Shown: positions 42,412 through 49,392 of the stretch, one piece after another
Numbering within the stretch: position 1 is the first letter of the stretch
Layout: each line of letters starts with the position of its first letter
Assembly (NCBI GenBank): GCA_025356015.1
Contig: JANXYO010000118.1
Location: forward strand, 1-49,392
DNA: 49,392 bases
Direction of reading: 5' to 3'
DNA from: Spirochaetaceae bacterium
GTDB taxonomy: Bacteria; Spirochaetota; Spirochaetia; Treponematales; Rectinemataceae
Translations under genes and position numbers: made by a program
Notes under the pieces: model-generated
Told to the model about the DNA's origin: nothing
What the model saw: only the letters and a program-made list of their open reading frames with translations
Database searches by the model: none

Positions 42412-44897
42412 TGTTCAAGGGATTGACCCACAGGGCCCAGCGTGTCCTCACGATCCTCGCGCAGGAAGAGGCCAAACGCACACGCGCCGAGCAGGTCCTG
42501 CCGGAACACATCCTCCTTGCGATCGTCAAGGAGGGAGATGGAGTCGGCTTCAAGGCGATGCGGAGCCTCAAGATAGATACCCTCGAACTGCGCGACGAGC
42601 TGGACCGCTCGATCGAGCACCGCCGATCGGGAATTGTCCTGGGCGACCTGCCCCTGTCAAGGAGGGCAAGGTCCCTCCTCGAGGGAGCCGCCGAGGAAGC
42701 GAATATGGCGGGCTCCGACTACATCGGGACCGAGCACTTCATCGTGGCCGCGGCCCGCGAACAGGGTGGTTCCTTCGAGCGATACCTCTCGAGGATCGGG
42801 GTCTTCTACGAGCAGTTGCGCGCCGCGGTCCGGCTTCTCCGCGACCCCTCGGCCAGCCCCGAGGAGAAGCGGGAGAAGACCCAGGCCAGCTCCCCCACAA
42901 AGCCAAATGCGGCGAGGACCCCCCTCCTCGATGAGTTCGCACGCGACCTTACGACCCTCGCCCGGGAGGCACGCCTCGACCCCGTGATCGGGCGCGAGCG
43001 CGAGATCGGCCGCGTCATCCGCATACTGTCGAGGCGGACGAAGAACAACCCCGTGCTGGTCGGGGAGCCCGGCGTCGGCAAGACAGCCATCGTGGAGGGC
43101 CTCGCCCAGCGATTCGCCCGTGGCGAGGCTCCCGACGACCTCACGCGCAAGCGCATCCTGGCCCTGGACCTCGCTGCTGTCGTCGCTGGCACCAAGTACC
43201 GCGGAGAGTTCGAGGAGAGGCTCAAGCGCATCATGAAGGAGATCAGCGCGGCCGGGAACATCATCCTGTTCATCGACGAGATACACACGGTGGTCGGGGC
43301 GGGAAGCGCCGAAGGGACGATCGACGCCTCGAACATGCTCAAGCCCGCACTCTCGCGCGGAGAGGTGCAATGCATCGGTGCGACTACCCTGGATGAATAC
43401 CGCAAGCGTTTCGAAAAGGATGCCGCCCTCGAGCGCCGTTTCCAGTCCGTCCTGGTCGACGAGCCAGGCGCGGCCGAGACCGTTGAGATACTCGAGGGAG
43501 TGAAGGCCCGCTATGAGGACTTCCACGGCGTCAGCTATACGCGCCGCGCCGTCGAGGCCTCGGTCGAATTGTCAAAGCGCTATGTCGCCGACCGCTTCCT
43601 GCCCGACAAGGCCATCGACCTCCTCGACGAGGCGGGCGCCCTCAAGAAGGTCGGCAACCCGGCCCGCCCCGCCGAACTGGCCGAGATCGAGGATGAGATC
43701 CGCAGATTGGTCGAGGAAAAGCTCGCCCTGGTCTCGACCCAGAACTACGAGCGGGCCGCCGAGGTCCGCGACCGTGTCAGGAGGCTCAAGGCAAGGCTCG
43801 AGTCGATCAAGACCGAGTGGGAAGGCACCGGAAGGAAGGACCGCTACCCGGTGACCGAGGACGAGGTGCGCGCTGTGCTCGCCGAGGCCACAGGCATACC
43901 CCTGGAGAAGCTCGCCGAGAGCGACTCCGAACGCCTACTCCTCCTCGAGGATGAGCTCCATCGGAGGGTCGTCGGCCAGGACCAGGCCATCCAGACTGTC
44001 GCCTCGGCCATCAGGCGTTCGCGCGCAGGTGTCTCCGACGGGCGCAGGCCCATGGGGTCCTTCATCTTCCTCGGGCCCACAGGCGTCGGCAAGACCCTGG
44101 TCGCGAAGAGCCTCGCCGAATACCTTTTCGGCTCTGAGGATGCCCTGCTCCGGATCGACATGTCCGACTTCATGGAGCGCCACAACGCATCGAGGCTCGT
44201 CGGATCTCCTCCGGGTTACGTCGGCTACGACGAGGGCGGGATGCTCACCGAGCGGGTGAGGAGGAGGCCCTATAGCGTCGTGCTCTTCGATGAGATAGAG
44301 AAGGCCCATCCCGAGGTCTTCAACCTCCTCCTCCAGCTCCTCGAGGAAGGCGAGCTTCGGGACAACCTCGGCCACACCGTGTCCTTCAGGAGCAGTGTCA
44401 TCATCATGACGAGCAACGCCGGTGCCCGCGAGATTTCCGCGAGCGGGCTTGGCTTCAGAGCCTCTGACCGCCTTCTTTCCTACGCCGAGATCAAGAGTTC
44501 GGCTCTGGCCGAGCTCAAGCGCAGGTTCAATCCCGAGTTCGTGAACCGGGTCGATGGCATCGTCGTGTTCAAGCCCCTGGACCGGGGAGAGGCGAGGACG
44601 GTCCTAGATTTCCTCATCGCCGAATTGGCCAAGCGCCTTGGCGAGCGCGGGGTCGCGCTACAGATCAGGGACTCGGCCAAGGAGATACTTGTCGACCGTG
44701 GCTACGATCCTACCTATGGAGCCAGACCCATGCGCCGCCTGCTCCAGTCCGAGGTCGAGGACCGCCTTGCCGGAGCGATACTGGCAGGCAAGCTCACACC
44801 GGGCTCGGTCGCCCGCTTCGACGCCGTGGGAAGCGAGATACGAGTAAAGGTAAGCAAGGCTGGCCATAGACAGCCAAAGAAGCCCATCGCCCGCTAG
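42411..44897 (+). CDS. clpC: ATP-dependent Clp protease ATPase subunit ClpC
   Basis: 828 residues. Two Clp-N repeats ([40 protein letters not shown]), first AAA+ module with Walker A GEPGVGKT and [16 protein letters not shown], a middle UVR motif ([20 protein letters not shown]) that marks ClpC rather than ClpA or ClpB, and a second module with GPTGVGKT and SNAGAREI. It unfolds proteins for ClpP. ATG 42411 overlaps the mcsAB stop by one base, and GGGGAGGAG lies just upstream, so TTG 42408 is not the start. Cotranscription with mcsAB supports a shared role. Confidence 0.96.
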   Translation: MFKGLTHRAQRVLTILAQEEAKRTRAEQVLPEHILLAIVKEGDGVGFKAMRSLKIDTLELRDELDRSIEHRRSGIVLGDLPLSRRARSLLEGAAEEANMAGSDYIGTEHFIVAAAREQGGSFERYLSRIGVFYEQLRAAVRLLRDPSASPEEKREKTQASSPTKPNAARTPLLDEFARDLTTLAREARLDPVIGREREIGRVIRILSRRTKNNPVLVGEPGVGKTAIVEGLAQRFARGEAPDDLTRKRILALDLAAVVAGTKYRGEFEERLKRIMKEISAAGNIILFIDEIHTVVGAGSAEGTIDASNMLKPALSRGEVQCIGATTLDEYRKRFEKDAALERRFQSVLVDEPGAAETVEILEGVKARYEDFHGVSYTRRAVEASVELSKRYVADRFLPDKAIDLLDEAGALKKVGNPARPAELAEIEDEIRRLVEEKLALVSTQNYERAAEVRDRVRRLKARLESIKTEWEGTGRKDRYPVTEDEVRAVLAEATGIPLEKLAESDSERLLLLEDELHRRVVGQDQAIQTVASAIRRSRAGVSDGRRPMGSFIFLGPTGVGKTLVAKSLAEYLFGSEDALLRIDMSDFMERHNASRLVGSPPGYVGYDEGGMLTERVRRRPYSVVLFDEIEKAHPEVFNLLLQLLEEGELRDNLGHTVSFRSSVIIMTSNAGAREISASGLGFRASDRLLSYAEIKSSALAELKRRFNPEFVNRVDGIVVFKPLDRGEARTVLDFLIAELAKRLGERGVALQIRDSAKEILVDRGYDPTYGARPMRRLLQSEVEDRLAGAILAGKLTPGSVARFDAVGSEIRVKVSKAGHRQPKKPIAR

Positions 44898-44915
44898 GCC
44901 CTCGCCTGGCCCCGC

Positions 44916-46409
44916 CTAGGCCTCGCCGATAAGGTCCCGCAGAGCGCGGAGCCGCCCCTCGTCAAGCTTGATCGCCAGGTTCTTCTCCTGCATCGGGATG
45001 ACGAGGCCCTTCGGGCCATCCTTCGCGCGGCGAAGATATTTCACGAAGGTATAGTAGACATCCCCGTCGCCCCCCGACCGCCCCTTCGAGTAGTAGAGGG
45101 CGAGATTGCCTGCGTCAAGCAGGATGTCGAGAGGAACGGTCTTGCCTGGCCTCGACTTGACGAAGACATAGGAGCCCGGCCAGTCCCTGGCGTGGAGCCA
45201 GAGATCCGAGCCGCGCACATGGCGCCTGAGGAGCTCGTCGTTTTCCTTGGCCGAGCGGCCCACGAGGATGGTCCAGCCATCGCGCTCAAGCGAAAGCCCG
45301 GGGTAGGTCCTCTTGGTGACCGATCTGGCGGCTCCACCCTTTGCGAGGGCCCGCGCGAGGAGGAAGGGATCGCTCTGCCCCTCAAGGGCCGAGAAATCAC
45401 GCGCCAGGGAGCCCTGTTCCTCGATGGCCGACTTGAGTTCGGCTTCGACATCGGCGAGGCCCGAGCGCGCCTTGCGGTGTTTCTCGTAGAAGGCTTTGGC
45501 GTTGTCGATCATCGAGAGCCTCGGCTCGACCGGAATGCTCACCTCTCCCCCGGCGTAGAAGTCCTCGAGGACAATGAAGCTGTCGCTGGTCTTCACCAGT
45601 GGATTGGCCATGAGTATGTCGCCGAGTTCCTTCCATCGCTCGGCGGCCCTGAACTCCTCGGCCCTTGCGCTCAGCTCGGCGATCCTGAGTTCGAGGGCGC
45701 GGCGCTTCTTGTCGAAGCGTTCCCTGGCCGTGGCGAGCAGTTTTTCCCGGGATAGTTCCCCGCCCTGGGCCGAGTAATGGGCCTCGAGGCGGGCATTGAA
45801 GCTTCCCTCTCCGGGCAGCTCCCTCGCCGAGAATTCCCGGCCTGTAGGGCGCTTGCCCTCGCTCGCTAGGCTCTCCTCGATCACGCAGCGCGCCCCCGAG
45901 ACCTCGGCGCGACGAGGCCTGCGGGCGAGGGCGTCGACGACGAGGCCATCCTCATCGACAAGGACCAGGTTGCCTGCGCCGCTCCAGAGCCTTGCGTAGA
46001 GCCTGTAGTGGCGGAGTCCCGGCGGATCGGCAGGTGGAGCCGTGGCATCCTCGGCTTGCTCGCCCGCCGTTTCGGCCTCGGCTCCATCATCGCGGAAGAC
46101 AGAGATGTCGAAGCGGACAATCCTCTCATCGCCGAGTTGGCTCACGGATTCGATCCTGCCGCCCCTGATCCTTGAGCGCAGGCATTCCATGAAACGAAGC
46201 GGTTGGAGGGGCTTTGGTGGCGGCTTGGACAGGGAATGGAGCCTGCAGGCCCCCTGGGCGATTGAAATCAGCAGCTCGATGTTCCGCCCGTGTTTGTAGA
46301 GCCCGAGGGAGACGGCATCGAAGGAGGGTTGTATGATCCTCTCGATCTTCGCCCCGGAGAGGTCCAGCTCCCCGAGGACGAGGTCTATCTCCTTCCAGTT
46401 GAGGGACAT
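44916..46409 (-). CDS. NFACT/RqcH-family protein (fibronectin-binding-like)
   Basis: 497 residues. The N-terminal NFACT-N region includes RIRGGRIESVSQLGDERIVRF, where the Asp-Arg pair essential in RqcH reads Glu-Arg. A coiled-coil middle (about 240-370) leads to the NFACT-R domain: LVGRSAKENDELLRRHVRGSDLWLHARDWPGSYVFVKS, matching the DxWLH block. RqcH proteins bind split 50S subunits and add alanine tails to stalled chains. At ~500 residues it is shorter than the usual ~560-570. AAGGAAG precedes ATG 46409. It follows secA by 60 bases and is likely cotranscribed. RqcH activity is inferred; the family was first named for adhesins. Confidence 0.85.
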   Translation of the reverse strand: MSLNWKEIDLVLGELDLSGAKIERIIQPSFDAVSLGLYKHGRNIELLISIAQGACRLHSLSKPPPKPLQPLRFMECLRSRIRGGRIESVSQLGDERIVRFDISVFRDDGAEAETAGEQAEDATAPPADPPGLRHYRLYARLWSGAGNLVLVDEDGLVVDALARRPRRAEVSGARCVIEESLASEGKRPTGREFSARELPGEGSFNARLEAHYSAQGGELSREKLLATARERFDKKRRALELRIAELSARAEEFRAAERWKELGDILMANPLVKTSDSFIVLEDFYAGGEVSIPVEPRLSMIDNAKAFYEKHRKARSGLADVEAELKSAIEEQGSLARDFSALEGQSDPFLLARALAKGGAARSVTKRTYPGLSLERDGWTILVGRSAKENDELLRRHVRGSDLWLHARDWPGSYVFVKSRPGKTVPLDILLDAGNLALYYSKGRSGGDGDVYYTFVKYLRRAKDGPKGLVIPMQEKNLAIKLDEGRLRALRDLIGEA

Positions 46410-46469
46410 CGGCTTCCTTGATCCGGCATGGTCAGGGTGCGCAGATACCTAGTGCCCAGGATCCGTCGC

Positions 46470-49229
46470 CTAGCGACCGTGGCAGTGCTTGTACTTCTTG
46501 CCCGAGCCACAGGGACAGGGATCGTTGCGGCCAACCTTGTCCATGGAACGCACGACGGTGGCTCCCTCGGGTCGCGAGGCCTCGGCAACCGCCGAGCGCC
46601 CGCCGGCTGCCTGGGCGCCTGCCCCTCCCCCAAACTGGCCAACCTCGTCATGCATGGTCGAGGCCGAGACGGAAGCCGGTCTCGCGACTCGCTCCTCGGG
46701 AGTCTGTATGCGCACGAGGAAGAGCCTCGTGGCGATCGACCGGCGGATGTCGTCGATCATCTGGTAGAAGATGTCGAAGCCCTCGAGCTTGTACTCGAGC
46801 AGGGGATTCTTCTGCCCGTAGGAGCGGAGGTAGACGGCTTCCCTGAGCGCCTCCATTCCCTCAAGGTGGTCGAGCCAGCGGTTGTCGATGGATTGCAGGT
46901 AGTGGAAACGGAGGAAATGGGTGAGATTCTCGGTTCCCGCGACCTCATGCTTGTTGTCCAGGTCCTTGCGCAGGATCTCGAGGATTGCGGCCTTCACGCC
47001 TTCCACGGTCTTTGCCTCGGGGTCCTCGGGGCGGAAGCCAAGCTGGATGCCAAAGCCTTCCTTGAGCGAGGCCTGGAGATTTGAGAAGGCTTTTGTCCCG
47101 TCCTTGCGCTGCTCCTCATCCCAGGCCGCAGCAAGGCCTTCAATCATGTCGAGGGCTGTGTTCCAGACTCGCTCGTGCAGATTCGGGTCCTTGAGGATCT
47201 CGTCGCGCTGCTCGTAGATGAACTTACGCTGCTCGTTGAGGACATCGTCATACTCAAGGAGGTGCTTGCGTATCTCGAAGTTGCGCTCCTCGACGCGCTT
47301 CTGAGCGTTTTCGATGGTTCGGTTGAGAAGGGGGTGGTAGATGGGCTCGCCTGGCTTCATGCCCACCTTGCTCATCAGACCCTTGAGGTTCTCGCCACCG
47401 AATAGGCGCATCAGGTCGTCGTCAAGTGAGAGGAAGAAGGCCGAGCGTCCCGGGTCGCCCTGGCGCCCCGAGCGTCCACGCAGCTGGTTGTCGATTCGCC
47501 GGCTCTCATGTCTCTCGGTGCCGAGCACGCACAGGCCGCCGAGGGAACGCACCTCCTCGTAGTCCTTGCGCCAGGTCTCGTCCTCTGCGGCTATTGCGGA
47601 GCGGTACTCTTCCTCTGTCGCATTGGAGCCCGCACGTTTTCTCGCCCGGAATTCCGGGTTGCCGCCGAGCTTTATGTCAGTCCCTCGGCCTGCCATGTTG
47701 GTGGCGATGGTCACCGAGCCCTTGGCCCCGGCCTCTGAGATGATGAGGGCCTCGCGTGCGTGGTTTTTGGCATTGAGGACTTCGTGCCTGACGCCGCGCC
47801 TGGTCAGCAGGGAGGAGAGAAGCTCCGATTTCTCGATCGAGACCGTGCCGACCAGCATGGGCTGGCCTTTCTTGTGGGTCTCGGCGATCTCCTCGCAGAT
47901 GGCCTCGAACTTGTCCTTCTCATCGAGGTAGACAAGGTCATCCTCGTCGGCGCGCATGATCGGGCGGTTCGAGGGAATGACCACGACATCGAGGGAGTAT
48001 ATTTTCTGGAACTCTGGTGCCTCGGTATCAGCGGTTCCCGTCATTCCCGATATTTTTTTGTACATGCGGAAGTAATTCTGGAAGGTGATGGTCGCCAGTG
48101 TCCTGTTCCTGCGGGCGATCTTGATGCGTTCCTTGGCCTCGATCGCCTCGTGGAGGCCGTCGGAATAGCGGCGGCCGTGGAGGATGCGGCCAGTGAACTC
48201 GTCAACTATCTGGACCATCTGGTCCTGGACGACGTAGTCGACGTCTTTCTCGAAGAGCCTCGTGGCTTTGACGGCCTGGGTGAAGTAGTGGATGAACTCG
48301 AAGTTGCCCTCGTCGAAGAGAGAGCCCTTGATGAGGCCCCTTTTGTGCAGGAGCTCCTCGATCTTGTTCATCCCCTCGGAGGTGAAGGAGATCCGCTTGC
48401 CCTTCTCGTCAATCTTGTAGTCGCCCTCGAGGAGCTCGCCCTCGTCTTCCTTGGGATACTCCCCGGTCGCCGGGTCCTTCTTCACCTCGACAAGGGAAAC
48501 GGCGAGGCGGTTGACCTCATTGACCTTGAAGGTGTCGTCGTCTGCGGCACCGGAGATGATGAGGGGAGTGCGCGCCTCGTCGATGAGGATCGAGTCGATC
48601 TCGTCGACGACGCAGAAGTTGTGCCCACGCTGGACGCGCTGCTCGTGGGTCCAGGTCATGTTGTCGCGTAGGTAGTCGAAGCCGAACTCGTTATTCGTGC
48701 CGTAGGTGATGTCGCAGGCGTATTCCTTTTTGCGGACATCGTTGTCCATCCGCGAGAGGATCACGCCTACCGAAAGCCCGAGGAAGCGGAACACCTGCCC
48801 CATCCACTGGGAGTCACGCTCGGCGAGGTAGTCGTTGACAGTGACGACATGCACGCCCTCGCCCGAGAGGGCGTTTAGATAGGTGGCGCTGACCGAGGAG
48901 AGGGTCTTGCCTTCGCCGGTCTTCATCTCGACGATCTTGCCCTGGTGGAGAACGACTCCTCCCAGGATCTGGACATCGAAGGGCCGTTCGCCCAGTACGC
49001 GCCGGGCCGCTTCCCTGGCAAGGGCGAAGGCCTCGGGCAGGAGGGCCTCGAGCCCTTCCTCCGCCTTGTAACGGTCCTTGAGACGCTGGGTCTCAAGGGG
49101 GAAATCCTCGTTTTTGAGTGAAAGGGCCCAGCTTTCCTTGCCATTGACCGCATGCAGGAGGGGCAGGAGGCCCTTTACGTCGCGCTCTTTCTTGGTTCCG
49201 AACAGCGCGGCGAGAATGTTCAAGCTCAT
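46470..49229 (-). CDS. secA: protein translocase ATPase SecA
   Basis: 919 residues; the motor that pushes preproteins through SecYEG. Walker A MKTGEGKT (about 102-109), [12 protein letters not shown], the DEAD-type [30 protein letters not shown], and [11 protein letters not shown] are all present. The C-terminus carries the zinc/SecB-binding motif [17 protein letters not shown]. Full length. ATG 49229 is chosen because [17 protein letters not shown] is the family start; it lies seven bases beyond the -10 box, with no ribosome binding site, so the mRNA may be leaderless. The stop codon sits in a small GTCGC-CTA-GCGAC hairpin (46465-46477). Confidence 0.97.
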   Translation of the reverse strand: MSLNILAALFGTKKERDVKGLLPLLHAVNGKESWALSLKNEDFPLETQRLKDRYKAEEGLEALLPEAFALAREAARRVLGERPFDVQILGGVVLHQGKIVEMKTGEGKTLSSVSATYLNALSGEGVHVVTVNDYLAERDSQWMGQVFRFLGLSVGVILSRMDNDVRKKEYACDITYGTNNEFGFDYLRDNMTWTHEQRVQRGHNFCVVDEIDSILIDEARTPLIISGAADDDTFKVNEVNRLAVSLVEVKKDPATGEYPKEDEGELLEGDYKIDEKGKRISFTSEGMNKIEELLHKRGLIKGSLFDEGNFEFIHYFTQAVKATRLFEKDVDYVVQDQMVQIVDEFTGRILHGRRYSDGLHEAIEAKERIKIARRNRTLATITFQNYFRMYKKISGMTGTADTEAPEFQKIYSLDVVVIPSNRPIMRADEDDLVYLDEKDKFEAICEEIAETHKKGQPMLVGTVSIEKSELLSSLLTRRGVRHEVLNAKNHAREALIISEAGAKGSVTIATNMAGRGTDIKLGGNPEFRARKRAGSNATEEEYRSAIAAEDETWRKDYEEVRSLGGLCVLGTERHESRRIDNQLRGRSGRQGDPGRSAFFLSLDDDLMRLFGGENLKGLMSKVGMKPGEPIYHPLLNRTIENAQKRVEERNFEIRKHLLEYDDVLNEQRKFIYEQRDEILKDPNLHERVWNTALDMIEGLAAAWDEEQRKDGTKAFSNLQASLKEGFGIQLGFRPEDPEAKTVEGVKAAILEILRKDLDNKHEVAGTENLTHFLRFHYLQSIDNRWLDHLEGMEALREAVYLRSYGQKNPLLEYKLEGFDIFYQMIDDIRRSIATRLFLVRIQTPEERVARPASVSASTMHDEVGQFGGGAGAQAAGGRSAVAEASRPEGATVVRSMDKVGRNDPCPCGSGKKYKHCHGR

Positions 49230-49236
49230 GGCAATT

Positions 49237-49265
49237 ACAATACAGATTTCACTGTGAGGGATCAA
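49237..49265 (-). promoter_or_regulatory. sigma70-type promoter for secA
   Basis: TTGATC (49265-49260), a 17-base spacer, then TATTGT (49242-49237). ATG 49229 follows after seven bases. Confidence 0.6.
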
Positions 49266-49284
49266 GCATGGCCTCGGGGGCGCG

Positions 49285-49313
49285 TTGACAGTCAGGGCCC
49301 CTGCGGGTACTAC
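49285..49313 (+). promoter_or_regulatory. sigma70-type promoter reading out of the window
   Basis: Consensus TTGACA (49285-49290), a 17-base spacer, then TACTAC (49308-49313), divergent from secA. Downstream, AAAGGGG (49322-49328) precedes ATG 49334. Two frames stay open to the window end; one of them reads as a hydrophobic, signal-peptide-like stretch. A gene probably begins here, but its frame cannot be fixed. Confidence 0.5.
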
Positions 49314-49392
49314 TTATCGCGAAAGGGGTTGCCATGCCTCCTCTGTCTCATCAGCTCCATAAGGGTCAGACTGGCCGCGGTCCTCGCCGGGC

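Noticed and set aside
44898-44915. Terminator between convergent clpC and the NFACT gene
   Set aside because: Only 18 bases separate the stops and no stem-loop with a T tract is visible.

Overview
The window is about 49.4 kb of high-GC DNA (roughly two thirds G+C, with codon third positions strongly G/C). It carries tightly packed bacterial housekeeping operons on both strands. I see no insertion sequence, phage gene, CRISPR array or rRNA. Gene content and order fit a high-GC member of the Spirochaetota (Spirochaetales/Treponema-like): rplU-prp-rpmA-obg-nadD-yqeK-LCP-rsfS, ispE-spoVG-tRNA-Gln-rplY-tilS-ftsH, a chemotaxis operon, mcsA/mcsB-clpC, and secA-rqcH. This assignment is inferred from gene content and was not checked by phylogeny.

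Layout. 1-4450 (minus): an operon with a NusG paralogue, a soluble CapD/FlaA1-type nucleotide-sugar dehydratase/epimerase, a DegT-type aminotransferase and the 5' part of a xanthine-dehydrogenase-family gene. 4560-6834 (plus): a secreted protein of unknown function, an RlpA-like/SPOR cell-envelope protein and a strong terminator. 6889-9584 (minus): an MFS transporter and a CapA-like lipoprotein. 9680-18709 (plus): a divergent ligA and yggU, then argS, then the rplU-to-rsfS operon. 18782-19114 (minus): an extremely acidic small protein. 19389-24781 (plus): ispE, spoVG, tRNA-Gln(UUG), rplY, tilS, ftsH. 24786-28655 (plus): an exported TPR/EF-hand protein and an HtrA-type lipoprotein protease. 28744-38318 (plus): STAS, cheA, cheR, cheB, cheY and cheW, followed by three further two-component proteins. 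38353-40817 (minus): a NitT/TauT-type ABC importer. 40900-44897 (plus): a fused mcsA-mcsB overlapping clpC. 44916-49229 (minus): secA and an RqcH/NFACT gene.

Themes. Many neighbours overlap by 1-30 bases, so translational coupling is common. Sigma70-type promoters are easy to recognise and mostly have an 18-bp spacer. At several of them (MFS, ispE, secA, probably mcsAB) the start codon lies only 7-10 bases past the -10 box, with no upstream Shine-Dalgarno sequence. This predicts leaderless mRNAs.

The most unusual protein is the McsA-McsB fusion. It keeps the guanido-kinase fold signatures but has lost several catalytic residues, so it may be a zinc-finger pseudokinase adaptor for ClpC. Other points of interest are a Prp protease next to an L27 with no cleavable extension and a shortened N-terminal tail, a CheA carrying a tandem MshEN-like motif, an LCP protein lacking the usual active-site residues, and a 73%-acidic tail protein with two possible starts. 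There is no gene-free stretch over 300 bases; the longest gap (19115-19388) is a divergent promoter region.
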